DNA of 64,000 bases from Flavobacteriaceae bacterium (lineage in GTDB: Bacteria > Bacteroidota > Bacteroidia > Flavobacteriales > Flavobacteriaceae), in the NCBI GenBank assembly GCA_947451525.1, contig CANFZM010000001.1:62001-126000 (forward strand). The letters are read 5' to 3'. The position numbers and the translations under genes were made by a program. Below are positions 16,207 to 23,364 of the stretch, piece after piece. The notes under the pieces are model-generated. The model did no database searches, was not told the origin of the DNA, and saw only the letters and a list, made by a program, of their open reading frames with translations. Position 1 is the stretch's first letter, and every line of letters starts with the position of its first letter.

Positions 16207-18102
16207 ATGAAACTATACGCTACTCTTGAAAAACTTTTAAAGACCGAAGCCAATTTTGTTACTGATGAAGGCGAACTCAAAAAATGGGTAGTTATCAGTA
16301 AAGCCCAAAACTATGATGCCGAACTTATAGGTTTATTGCTTGATGAGCCTGAACTTAAAGCCCATTTTTTTATTCCTGTTAAAGATGTATTGGTATTTAA
16401 CCAAGACTTGTTTGTGGAATTTATGGAACAAAAAAACTATTTGAATGATAGTTATACTTCGTATAAAAACAAAATTGGACTTACTATAAATGGTAAGTTC
16501 TTGAATCAAAGAAATGAAGTGGCTTTAGTTTGGCCTTACAAAGATTGTGTGCTAGAAGGTGGACAAAGCCGAGAAGAAGACAAACGAGAAGAAATTTTCT
16601 TTAATGAGGTTTTGGCACAAGATGAGATTAACCAATTGCTAGAGCCTAAAGCTTTGACTAATGCTAAAACTTATACTGTTGATGGAGAAAAAGCATTTGA
16701 ATGTTTTACTAGGAATGAAGAAGGGACAATAACTGATAATTTGATTATTAAAGGGAATAATCTTTTGGCTTTGCATAGTTTGAAAGAGGAATTTACCGGA
16801 AAAGTGAAGTTGATTTATATAGACCCACCTTATAATACGGGAAAAGATGGTTTTGGTTACAATGATAATTTCAATCATTCTACTTGGTTGACTTTTATGA
16901 AGAATAGATTGGAAGTAGCTAAAGAATTGTTGAAAGAAGATGGAGTTATTTTTATACACTGCGACGATAATGAACAAGCTTATTTGAAGGTTTTGTTAGA
17001 CGAGATATTTGTAAGAGATAATTTTATTTCGAATATTGTTTGGAAAGGTAGAGGAGGACGTCAAGACAGTAAGTATATAGCGCAAATTCACGAAACTATT
17101 ATAGTGTTTGCAAAAAATAAGGAGCTATTAATTATCAATAAAAATAAAGTGATTGATGATTCAAAATATTCTTTTTTAGATAACAAAAACGGGAAAAAGT
17201 ATAAAATTCAACTTATTAGAAAATGGGGTAGTAATAGTAAAAGAGAAGATAGGCCAAATTTATTTTATGAAGTTGAGTTTGAAGGAAAAAAAATTCTTCC
17301 ATTTTTACCAAATGGAGCAGACGGTTGTTGGAGGTGGAGCAAACAAAAATTATATAAGGCAATTGAAAATGATTTAGTTGTCAAAATAGAAAAAGAAAAT
17401 AAGATTGAATTATATGAAAAACTATATGAAACAGATGGTAGTAAAGAAATTGTGAATAACTCTTGGATTGAAGAAACTTTTTCAGGGCAAGGAGCAAAAC
17501 ATTTAGAAATACTATTCTCTGACAAAGTATTTAATTATCCTAAACCAGAGCCACTCATAAAACAATTTATTGAAATTGCTTCACTTGAAAATGACATTAT
17601 TTTAGATTATCATCTCGGAAGTGGCACAACAGCAGCAGTTGCACATAAAATGAAGCGTCAGTACATTGGTATAGAACAAATGAATTATATCGACGATGTA
17701 TCGGCAGAAAGGCTTAAAAAAGTAATTGCTGGTGAGCAAGGCGGTATTTCAAGATCTGTCAATTGGCAAGGGGGAGGTTCATTTACTTACCTAGAACTAA
17801 AAAAATACAATCAAACCTTTGTAGATAAAATTCAAGAGGCTAAGGACACTAAAGCGTTATTGGTCATTTGGGAGGAAATGAAAGCAAAGTCGTTTATGAG
17901 TTATAATATTGCTATTCAAAAACAGGAGCAACATATTGAGGAGTTTAAACAATTGACCTTTGAAGAGCAGCAAAAGTTATTAATAACGTTGTTGGATAAA
18001 AATCAATTGTATGTGAATTTGTCTTCTTTGCATGATAACGATTTTGAGTGTAGCGCAGAAGAAGTTAAAGTAACGGAAGATTTTTATCAATTGAAGAAGT
18101 AA
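16207..18102 (+). CDS. mod: Type III restriction-modification methyltransferase (Mod)
   Basis: Adenine-N6 methyltransferase and specificity subunit of a type III system. The order of motifs is that of beta-class enzymes: catalytic DPPYNTG at about residue 206 comes before the S-adenosylmethionine motif LDYHLGSGTT at about residue 467. The region between them (about 260-440) is the presumed target recognition domain. The ORF-track start is a TTG at 16189 inside a GGTAA/TTACC inverted repeat; the ATG at 16207 (MKLYATLEKLLK) is more likely. About 630 residues is normal. No simple sequence repeat is present, so replication-slippage phase variation is not indicated. Followed by res. Confidence 0.93.
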   Translation: MKLYATLEKLLKTEANFVTDEGELKKWVVISKAQNYDAELIGLLLDEPELKAHFFIPVKDVLVFNQDLFVEFMEQKNYLNDSYTSYKNKIGLTINGKFLNQRNEVALVWPYKDCVLEGGQSREEDKREEIFFNEVLAQDEINQLLEPKALTNAKTYTVDGEKAFECFTRNEEGTITDNLIIKGNNLLALHSLKEEFTGKVKLIYIDPPYNTGKDGFGYNDNFNHSTWLTFMKNRLEVAKELLKEDGVIFIHCDDNEQAYLKVLLDEIFVRDNFISNIVWKGRGGRQDSKYIAQIHETIIVFAKNKELLIINKNKVIDDSKYSFLDNKNGKKYKIQLIRKWGSNSKREDRPNLFYEVEFEGKKILPFLPNGADGCWRWSKQKLYKAIENDLVVKIEKENKIELYEKLYETDGSKEIVNNSWIEETFSGQGAKHLEILFSDKVFNYPKPEPLIKQFIEIASLENDIILDYHLGSGTTAAVAHKMKRQYIGIEQMNYIDDVSAERLKKVIAGEQGGISRSVNWQGGGSFTYLELKKYNQTFVDKIQEAKDTKALLVIWEEMKAKSFMSYNIAIQKQEQHIEEFKQLTFEEQQKLLITLLDKNQLYVNLSSLHDNDFECSAEEVKVTEDFYQLKK

Positions 18103-18115
18103 TCTAATCATAACC

Positions 18116-18148
18116 CTCGAAGGGGTTTTGAACCCTTCGAGGGTAGTA
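18116..18148. repeat. Perfect hairpin between mod and res
   Basis: ACCCTCGAAGGG and CCCTTCGAGGGT form a 12-bp perfect stem around GTTTTGAA. There is no T-run, so it is not a standard terminator. It could be a small interspersed palindrome or an mRNA-processing or stability element in the operon. Confidence 0.8.
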
Positions 18149-18165
18149 AACAACAACAATTATCT

Positions 18166-20733
18166 ATGGCCTATTTATACGATACCCTAATTGAAGAGTT
18201 TGGCAAAAGAGCCATAACTAAGGTTAAAATACCCAATTATATTACTGATAACTTGAAGCCTGGTTATGGTGAAAGAGACTATCAAAAAGAAGCTTTTCAG
18301 CGATTTATTCTTTTTTATAACGAAGATTTTGAAGGCAAGCCAAGAAAGCCTTTTCACTTAATGTACAACATGGCTACCGGAAGTGGTAAAACACTTATTA
18401 TGGCTGGGTTGATGCTGTATTTGTATGAGAAAGGGTATCGCAATTTTTTATTTTTCGTGCATTCCAATACGATATTGGATAAGACAAGAGAGAATTTTTT
18501 GAATCCGAAAGCAAGTAAGTATTTATTTAATTCGAGTATTGATGTTAATGGTCAGAAAGTATACGTAAAAGAAGTTCGCAACTTTGATGAGGCGGATGAT
18601 AAAAACATTAATATTCATTTTACTTCAATACAAAAACTACATTCGGACTTGGTGCAAAGTGAAAAAGAAAATGCGTTGAGTATTGAAGATTTTAAGAATA
18701 GAAAAATAGTTTTGTTAGGGGATGAGGCGCATCATTATAATGCCAATACACAAAGTCAGACGCAATTGTATCAGAGTTGGGAACGATTGATTGAGGCTAT
18801 TCATCAAGCCGATTTAAACAATATTTTGTTAGAGTTTACCGCTACTTTGGATTATGAAAGCAAAGATATTGTAAAGAAGTATGAAGATAAAGTATTGTTT
18901 AAATATGATTTGAAGCAGTTTCGATTGGATAAGTTTTCCAAAGAAATTAATTTAATACGTTCTAACTATGACGAGAAAGAACGAGTGATTCAAGCCGTTA
19001 TATTAAATCAATACCGACAAGAATTAGCCACTAAACAAAATATTAATTTAAAGCCTGTTATTCTTTTTAAAGCGAAGCAAACAATAAAAGAATCGGAGCA
19101 AAACAAATTAAACTTTCATCAATTGATTGACAATTTGGACGGAGTTACAATAGAAAATATTAGAAATACTTCAACGGTTGCAATTGTCCAGAAAGCATTT
19201 TCATTTTTTGATAGGATTCATTTATCCGATAATGAATTGGCTAGACGATTGAAATCGAATTTTAGACCTGAAAATTGTTTGAGTGCTAATGATGATAAAG
19301 AAGCAGAGGCTAACCAGATAAAACTGAATACCCTTGAAGATGCTAACAATCCAATACGCGCGATTTTTGCCGTTCAGAAATTGAATGAAGGTTGGGATGT
19401 TTTGAATTTGTATGATATTGTTCGTTTGTATGAAGGACAAAATTCTGGAGGATCTAACAAATCGTTTGGAAAAACAACCGTTGCAGAAGCGCAATTAATA
19501 GGTAGAGGTGCGAGGTATTTCCCATTTATTTTAGATATTGACCAAGATAAATTCAGACGAAAATATGATGATGATATTGAAAATGATTTTAAAGTTTTGG
19601 AAGAGTTATATTATCATACCAAAGATGAAAGCAAATATATTTCGGAGTTAAAGAAAGCTTTAGAGCATTTTGGAAGTACTGAAAAAGAAGAGGATATCAT
19701 TCAATTATCTCTTGAATTGAAAGATGACTTTAAAGCGACAGATTTTTATAAAACAGGAACCGTTCATTTTAATAAACGCAAAGAGAAAAGTTATTCAAAT
19801 GTGAAATCGTTTGCTGATTTGGGTGTGGTTAAAAAGAATTATGAATATATTTTGTCTTCTGGAAGTGGAAAAATGTCGGGTATGTTTACTATTGATTATG
19901 AAATAACTGAGGATAAGAATATAGCAAAAGACATCCAATTAAATGAAATTTTTGATCAGCATATTATTCGATATGCTTTAGCACAAAATCCATTCTTTCA
20001 TTTTAATTCCTTGTCAAAGTATTTTCCAAATATCCCATCAACCAGTTTTTTTATTCAAAATAAAAACTATTTAGGGGGTGTTGAAATTGCTTTTATAGGA
20101 ACAAAAAAAAGATTGGAAAACATATTTAATAAAGATTATTTATTAGCAATTCAAGGATTATTATCCGCAATTGAAACCGAGATAAAACTTAATTTAACAC
20201 AATATGAAGGATCTGATTATATTCAGAAAAAAGTTCATGAAGTTTTTAAAGACAAACCTTTGCGAATAAACAAATATGATGAAAGAGCAGATGGTCAAGA
20301 AAGTTTGGTTGTAAATGAACCTTGGTATGTTTACAATGCAAATTATGGCACTAGCGAGGAAAAGGATTTTGTAAAAATGTTTGCCAAACGATTTGAGAGT
20401 TTGAATAAGAAGTTTGATAATATCTTTTTGATTAGAAATGAGCGAGAAGTAAAGATTATTGACAAGTTAGGGAGAGCATTTGAACCTGATTTTATTTTGT
20501 TTTGCAAACAAAAAGATGGAGAAGAATTAACTTTTCAAGTTTTTATTGAACCTAAAGGAGGTCATTTGCTAAATCATGATAAATGGAAAGAAGATTTCTT
20601 GAAAGAGATTAAAGCGGAAAAGAAGACTATAAAAATAAGTACCGATAACTATTTAATAACAGGTGTGCCATTCTATAACAACAAAATAGAAAATGAATTT
20701 AGAAGTTCATTGGAGGATGTTTTAGGAATGTGA
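18166..20733 (+). CDS. res: Type III restriction endonuclease subunit (Res)
   Basis: ATP-dependent helicase-nuclease partner of Mod; cuts DNA carrying two unmethylated sites. The superfamily 2 helicase core has Walker A ATGSGKT (residues 70-76), a DEAH box (GDEAHHYN, about 186) and a later motif LNEGWDVLNLYDIVRLYE. The C-terminal PD-(D/E)xK nuclease site is visible as Asp775 (EPDFILF), Glu795 and Lys797 (IEPKG). At 855 residues it is complete and looks functional. It starts 63 bp after mod, with a strong hairpin in the gap. Confidence 0.94.
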   Translation: MAYLYDTLIEEFGKRAITKVKIPNYITDNLKPGYGERDYQKEAFQRFILFYNEDFEGKPRKPFHLMYNMATGSGKTLIMAGLMLYLYEKGYRNFLFFVHSNTILDKTRENFLNPKASKYLFNSSIDVNGQKVYVKEVRNFDEADDKNINIHFTSIQKLHSDLVQSEKENALSIEDFKNRKIVLLGDEAHHYNANTQSQTQLYQSWERLIEAIHQADLNNILLEFTATLDYESKDIVKKYEDKVLFKYDLKQFRLDKFSKEINLIRSNYDEKERVIQAVILNQYRQELATKQNINLKPVILFKAKQTIKESEQNKLNFHQLIDNLDGVTIENIRNTSTVAIVQKAFSFFDRIHLSDNELARRLKSNFRPENCLSANDDKEAEANQIKLNTLEDANNPIRAIFAVQKLNEGWDVLNLYDIVRLYEGQNSGGSNKSFGKTTVAEAQLIGRGARYFPFILDIDQDKFRRKYDDDIENDFKVLEELYYHTKDESKYISELKKALEHFGSTEKEEDIIQLSLELKDDFKATDFYKTGTVHFNKRKEKSYSNVKSFADLGVVKKNYEYILSSGSGKMSGMFTIDYEITEDKNIAKDIQLNEIFDQHIIRYALAQNPFFHFNSLSKYFPNIPSTSFFIQNKNYLGGVEIAFIGTKKRLENIFNKDYLLAIQGLLSAIETEIKLNLTQYEGSDYIQKKVHEVFKDKPLRINKYDERADGQESLVVNEPWYVYNANYGTSEEKDFVKMFAKRFESLNKKFDNIFLIRNEREVKIIDKLGRAFEPDFILFCKQKDGEELTFQVFIEPKGGHLLNHDKWKEDFLKEIKAEKKTIKISTDNYLITGVPFYNNKIENEFRSSLEDVLGM

Positions 20734-20773
20734 TTTAATAACGCACGTGCGAATATGTCCATCCCCCGCTATC

Positions 20774-20794
20774 CGAAGTCTCCTGACTTCGGAT
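20774..20794. repeat. Short hairpin behind res
   Basis: CCGAAGTC and GACTTCGG around a 4-nt loop, with no T-run. It is one of several palindromes that mark the right edge of the restriction region. Confidence 0.6.
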
Positions 20795-20908
20795 CCACTA
20801 AACACTTGGAGTGGCACTGGGGTGTACTTTGTGAAAATTTATGATGCTTCTAATAATTTATTGAATACCAAGAAAATTATTTTGCAGTAAATTATAGGCG
20901 TTTATTTC

Positions 20909-21003
20909 TTTGTGAAACTTCGTGCCTCTTAGTGTTTCTTTTTGAAAGAACTTAGTACTGTAACACATAGAGCCACAAAGGTTACACAAAGTAGCGCAAA
21001 GGT
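20909..21003. repeat. Dispersed repeat with inverted halves, copy 1
   Basis: Contains CTTTGTGAAACTTCGTGCCT ending in TGTTTC, a loop with GAAAGAACTTAGTACTGTAA, and an inverted half with ACAAAGGTTACACAAAG. A closely similar copy is at 21727-21826 and a partial one at 21948-21989. Confidence 0.8.
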
Positions 21004-21021
21004 TATGCTTTTAAAATAACG

Positions 21022-21054
21022 GAAACCATCAAAAGCAATTTTGGTGGTTTTTTA
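21022..21054 (+). terminator. Terminator-like hairpin downstream of res
   Basis: AAACCATCAAAA/TTTTGGTGGTTT with a T-run, about 290 bp after res. It may protect the toxin-antitoxin operon from read-through. Confidence 0.6.
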
Positions 21055-21095
21055 TTAAGTAAAAATCAAACAATTCATTTTTTACACGATTTTTG

Positions 21096-21103
21096 TATAT
21101 TTG
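21096..21103 (+). promoter_or_regulatory. -7 box of the RelE-type toxin-antitoxin operon
   Basis: TATATTTG, 21 bp before the ATG at 21125. The ORF-track start (TTG at 21101) falls inside this box, which argues that translation begins at 21125. Confidence 0.6.
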
Positions 21104-21124
21104 TGTTTCAAAATAGTGGAAATC

Positions 21125-21364
21125 ATGATAACTATAAAATTAAAAGACGATAGCAAGCAGGCAAAAACAGTTTTAGAAATGCTAAAGACTTTTTCATTTG
21201 TTGAAATTATTCCTAATGTAGTTAGTACTCCCAAAACATCTTCCAAAAAAAATACTGCCTCAAAAGTTTTACAAGATTTAGATTTGTCTTTTAAACAATT
21301 AACAATTGTAAAGAAAAGCAACTCAAAACGTAAAACTTTAGATGATTTATTAGATGGAAAATAG
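21125..21364 (+). CDS. Antitoxin of a RelE/ParE-type module
   Basis: 79 residues from the preferred ATG; the longer ORF-track version would begin inside the promoter. The N-terminus (MITIKLKDDSKQAKTVLEML) is a beta strand and helix. The C-terminus (KKSNSKRKTLDDLLDGK) is charged and probably disordered until it wraps the toxin, as in many small antitoxins. No clear HTH or ribbon-helix-helix can be asserted. It is assigned as antitoxin mainly from its size, its position before a RelE-like protein and the 11-bp gene overlap. It probably also represses its own promoter, by analogy. Confidence 0.72.
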   Translation: MITIKLKDDSKQAKTVLEMLKTFSFVEIIPNVVSTPKTSSKKNTASKVLQDLDLSFKQLTIVKKSNSKRKTLDDLLDGK

Positions 21365-21689
21365 AATTGTAACATTGCCTATTTTTGATACTCGTTATAA
21401 ACGATTTTCTAAAAAATTTCCATCTTTAAATATGGAACTATTAGAATTAAAAAAAATACTTTTAGAGAATCCTAAAAGTGGCGTTTTAATAACTGAAAAT
21501 ACCTATAAAATAAGGTTGGCTAGTTCTGATAAAAATTCTGGAAAAAGTGGTGGCTTTAGAATTATCACCTATTTAATTGACGAAAAAGAAGATGGGGTTG
21601 AAATAAATTTAATGCTTATTTATGATAAATCGGAAGAAAGTTCCATTACAAAATCAGAAATAATAAAAATAATAAAAAAGTATTTTTAG
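21354..21689 (+). CDS. Toxin, RelE/ParE family
   Basis: 111 residues with the RelE/ParE fold pattern: N-terminal helices (YKRFSKKFPSLNMELLELKK), then strands YKIRLASS, SGGFRIITYLID and INLMLIYDKSEE, and a C-terminal helix EIIKIIKKYF. Toxins of this fold act as ribosome-dependent mRNA interferases or gyrase inhibitors; which one cannot be told here. The start codon overlaps the antitoxin gene by 11 bp. The module sits between repeats next to a restriction system, as usual for stabilising modules in accessory DNA. Confidence 0.82.
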   Translation: MENRIVTLPIFDTRYKRFSKKFPSLNMELLELKKILLENPKSGVLITENTYKIRLASSDKNSGKSGGFRIITYLIDEKEDGVEINLMLIYDKSEESSITKSEIIKIIKKYF

Positions 21690-21726
21690 TATTTATTTCC
21701 TTTTTATAGTTCTTGTATCATGGTTG

Positions 21727-21826
21727 TTTTTCTTTGTGAAACTTCGTGCTTCTTAGTGTTTCTTTTTGAAAGAACTTAGTACTGTAACACAAAAAGCCGC
21801 AAAGGTTACACGAAGCAACACGAAGT
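21727..21826. repeat. Dispersed repeat with inverted halves, copy 2
   Basis: Nearly the same text as 20909-21003, so the two copies flank the toxin-antitoxin pair in direct orientation. The differences are scattered substitutions. Confidence 0.8.
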
Positions 21827-21879
21827 ATTATTTATTAAAATATAAGAGAGCCTCAAAAGTAATTATGGTGGTTTGATAT

Positions 21880-21903
21880 TGCTTCGTGCCTCGCAATGAC
21901 AAC
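21880..21903 (-). repeat. REP-like TCATTGCGAGGCACGAAGCA element, inverted copy
   Basis: Reads ATTGCTTCGTGCCTCGCAAT on the plus strand. Direct-orientation copies are at 22107-22132 and 50170-50195. A family of similar short elements is known from many bacterial genomes. Confidence 0.8.
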
Positions 21904-21947
21904 TTGGTGGGGAAGTACAACTTGATGTGAAAGGACTTATTTTTATA

Positions 21948-21989
21948 ACACAAAGAGCCACAAAGGTTGAGCGAAGTAACGCAAAGGAT
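21948..21989. repeat. Partial copy of the 20909-21003 repeat
   Basis: Only the second half is present: ACACAAAGAGCCACAAAGGT followed by a GCGAAGTAACGCAAAGG-like end. Confidence 0.7.
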
Positions 21990-22008
21990 TTACTTTTTGA
22001 ACTTATAG

Positions 22009-22039
22009 AAAACCTCGTTTCTTAATTGGAACGAGGTTT
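22009..22039. repeat. Orphan exact copy of the pyk terminator hairpin
   Basis: 31 bp identical to 14543-14573 (AACCTCGTTTCTTAATTGG core). Here the tail is CTGC instead of a T-run and no gene ends nearby, so it behaves as a mobile hairpin module. Confidence 0.75.
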
Positions 22040-22051
22040 CTGCTTTTTTAA

Positions 22052-22290
22052 GAAGCGAAACTTTGGGGCATTTTAGTAAACGTCTTTCCCGCTTTTCGTT
22101 GCAATCTGTCATTGCGAGGGACGAAGCAATCTAATAACACTATTTCATTTATCGCAATGCCAGGATTTTCACTGTAATCGCGGCTAGCAAGTAATGGTAT
22201 GGAATAGAGGCAAAATTACTAAGAAACCTTTGCGCAAAGTTGACCTTCTGACGAAGGAAGAATCTCAAACATTTTTATTGGAAGTAAACC
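22052..22290. repeat. Dispersed palindromic element, copy 1
   Basis: Begins AGAAGCGAAACTTTGGGGCA, includes the flank CCCGCTTTTCGTTGCAATCT, a variable centre, the flank GGATTTTCACTGTAATCG, and ends with AAATTACTAAGAAACCTTT and GTTGACCTTCTGAC. In this copy the centre holds a REP-like TCATTGCGAGG element. A second full copy is at 30736-30944 and a core copy lies in the 5' end of the patatin gene. Confidence 0.85.
22107..22132 (+). repeat. REP-like element inside dispersed element copy 1
   Basis: TGTCATTGCGAGGGACGAAG followed by CAATCT. It occupies the variable centre where the other full copy has a 50-bp perfect palindrome. Confidence 0.8.
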
Positions 22291-22347
22291 CGTATTGTTT
22301 GTAAAGACCTATCCGCAAAGTCGATTTGTCTTTGTTTAAAATTTAAA

Positions 22348-22388
22348 AACCACCCCGCCCTTCGGGCACCCCTCCAAAGGAGGGGAAT
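22348..22388. repeat. GC-rich double-hairpin repeat
   Basis: CCGCCCTTCGGGC and CCCCTCCAAAGGAGGGG stems side by side. It is the same style of double hairpin as the element inserted in ileS, though not the same sequence. Confidence 0.7.
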
Positions 22389-22507
22389 TCCTACTCCATA
22401 ACTTGTTACTAAATTTTATTTGTTTTTGTTCTTCACAATAACAGAATGAAAATCCATAAATTAGGTTAAATATTTTGGTAAATATTTTTTCATTTCAAAA
22501 GAAGAAG

Positions 22508-22515
22508 TATATTTG
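22508..22515 (+). promoter_or_regulatory. -7 box of the Bax-inhibitor-1-like gene
   Basis: TATATTTG, 24 bp before the ATG. No TTG at the normal -33 distance. Confidence 0.55.
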
Positions 22516-22539
22516 AACAACTAAAAAATTAATTTTATT

Positions 22540-23289
22540 ATGAGCTCTAAAAATCCATTTTTTAAAACGGACACTTTTAATAATACATCCATTACCCACG
22601 ATGCGGTAGTGATGGATTATAACCAAACCATGACGGTTGCAGGTACTATTAATAAAAGTTTTATACTTTTATTGTTGCTAGTTGCTGGTGCTTTTGGTAC
22701 TTGGAACATGACTTTTAACGGTCAGAATCCTATAGTTTTTACCATTGGTGGTGCTATTGTTGGACTTATTTTAGTCTTGATTACTACTTTTAAACCACAC
22801 CTTTCTACTTATTTATCGCCTGCTTATGCAGTTGCAGAAGGTTTGTTTATTGGAGGTATTTCTGCAATTTTTGAAAGAATGTATCCTGGAATTGTAATTC
22901 AAGCGGTGAGTTGCACTTTTGTAACGTTCTTAGTTTGCCTTGGATTGTATAAATATAAAATCATTCAAGTAACCGAAAAATTTAAATCGGTAGTGATTGC
23001 TGCAACAGCTGCAATTGCTATTTATTATATGCTTTCATGGGTTTTGACTTTTTTCATCAGTTACCAACCAGTGCATTATGGCAACTCTTTGATGAGTATT
23101 GGGATTAGCCTTTTTGTAATTGTAATTGCTGCTTTAAACTTATTCTTAGATTTTGATCAAATAGAAAAAGGCGCTGCTCAAAAAGCCCCAAAATATATGG
23201 AATGGTATGGCGCTATGGGATTAATGATTACTTTAGTATGGCTTTACATTGAATTCTTACGTTTACTATCTAAATTAAACAGAAAATAA
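22540..23289 (+). CDS. Bax inhibitor-1/YccA-family membrane protein
   Basis: 249 residues with seven predicted membrane segments starting near residue 45 (SFILLLLLVAGAFGTWNM) and a polar N-terminus (MSSKNPFFKTDTFNN). Segments such as YLSPAYAVAEGLFIGGISAI and ALNLFLDFDQIEKGAAQ are characteristic of the bacterial BI-1/YccA group. Related proteins are proton-sensitive calcium leak channels or interact with the FtsH protease; which applies here is unknown. Monocistronic, with its own promoter box and terminator, directly after the repeat island. Confidence 0.88.
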   Translation: MSSKNPFFKTDTFNNTSITHDAVVMDYNQTMTVAGTINKSFILLLLLVAGAFGTWNMTFNGQNPIVFTIGGAIVGLILVLITTFKPHLSTYLSPAYAVAEGLFIGGISAIFERMYPGIVIQAVSCTFVTFLVCLGLYKYKIIQVTEKFKSVVIAATAAIAIYYMLSWVLTFFISYQPVHYGNSLMSIGISLFVIVIAALNLFLDFDQIEKGAAQKAPKYMEWYGAMGLMITLVWLYIEFLRLLSKLNRK

Positions 23290-23309
23290 TTTTACTTATA
23301 AATAAATAC

Positions 23310-23338
23310 AAGACCAGCAGCAATGTTGGTCTTTTTTT
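23310..23338 (+). terminator. Terminator of the BI-1-like gene
   Basis: AAGACCA/TGGTCTT stem with a 10-nt loop and T-run. The ORF-track start of the next gene (TTG 23323) lies inside this hairpin and is therefore unlikely. Confidence 0.8.
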
Positions 23339-23364
23339 ACCTCTTAAAACTAAAAAACGAACGA

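Noticed and set aside
16207-18102. Phase-variable mod gene
   Set aside because: No tandem simple repeats were found in the coding sequence or just upstream of it.
21101-21124. TTG start of the antitoxin gene given in the ORF track
   Set aside because: Lies inside the TATATTTG promoter box; the ATG at 21125 follows at a normal distance.
20740-22400. Insertion sequence or prophage remnant
   Set aside because: Only non-coding repeats and a toxin-antitoxin pair; no transposase, integrase or phage structural gene fragments are visible.
23323-23364. Upstream start of the M13 peptidase
   Set aside because: Lies in the terminator hairpin of the preceding gene and would place 14 residues in front of a normal lipoprotein signal.
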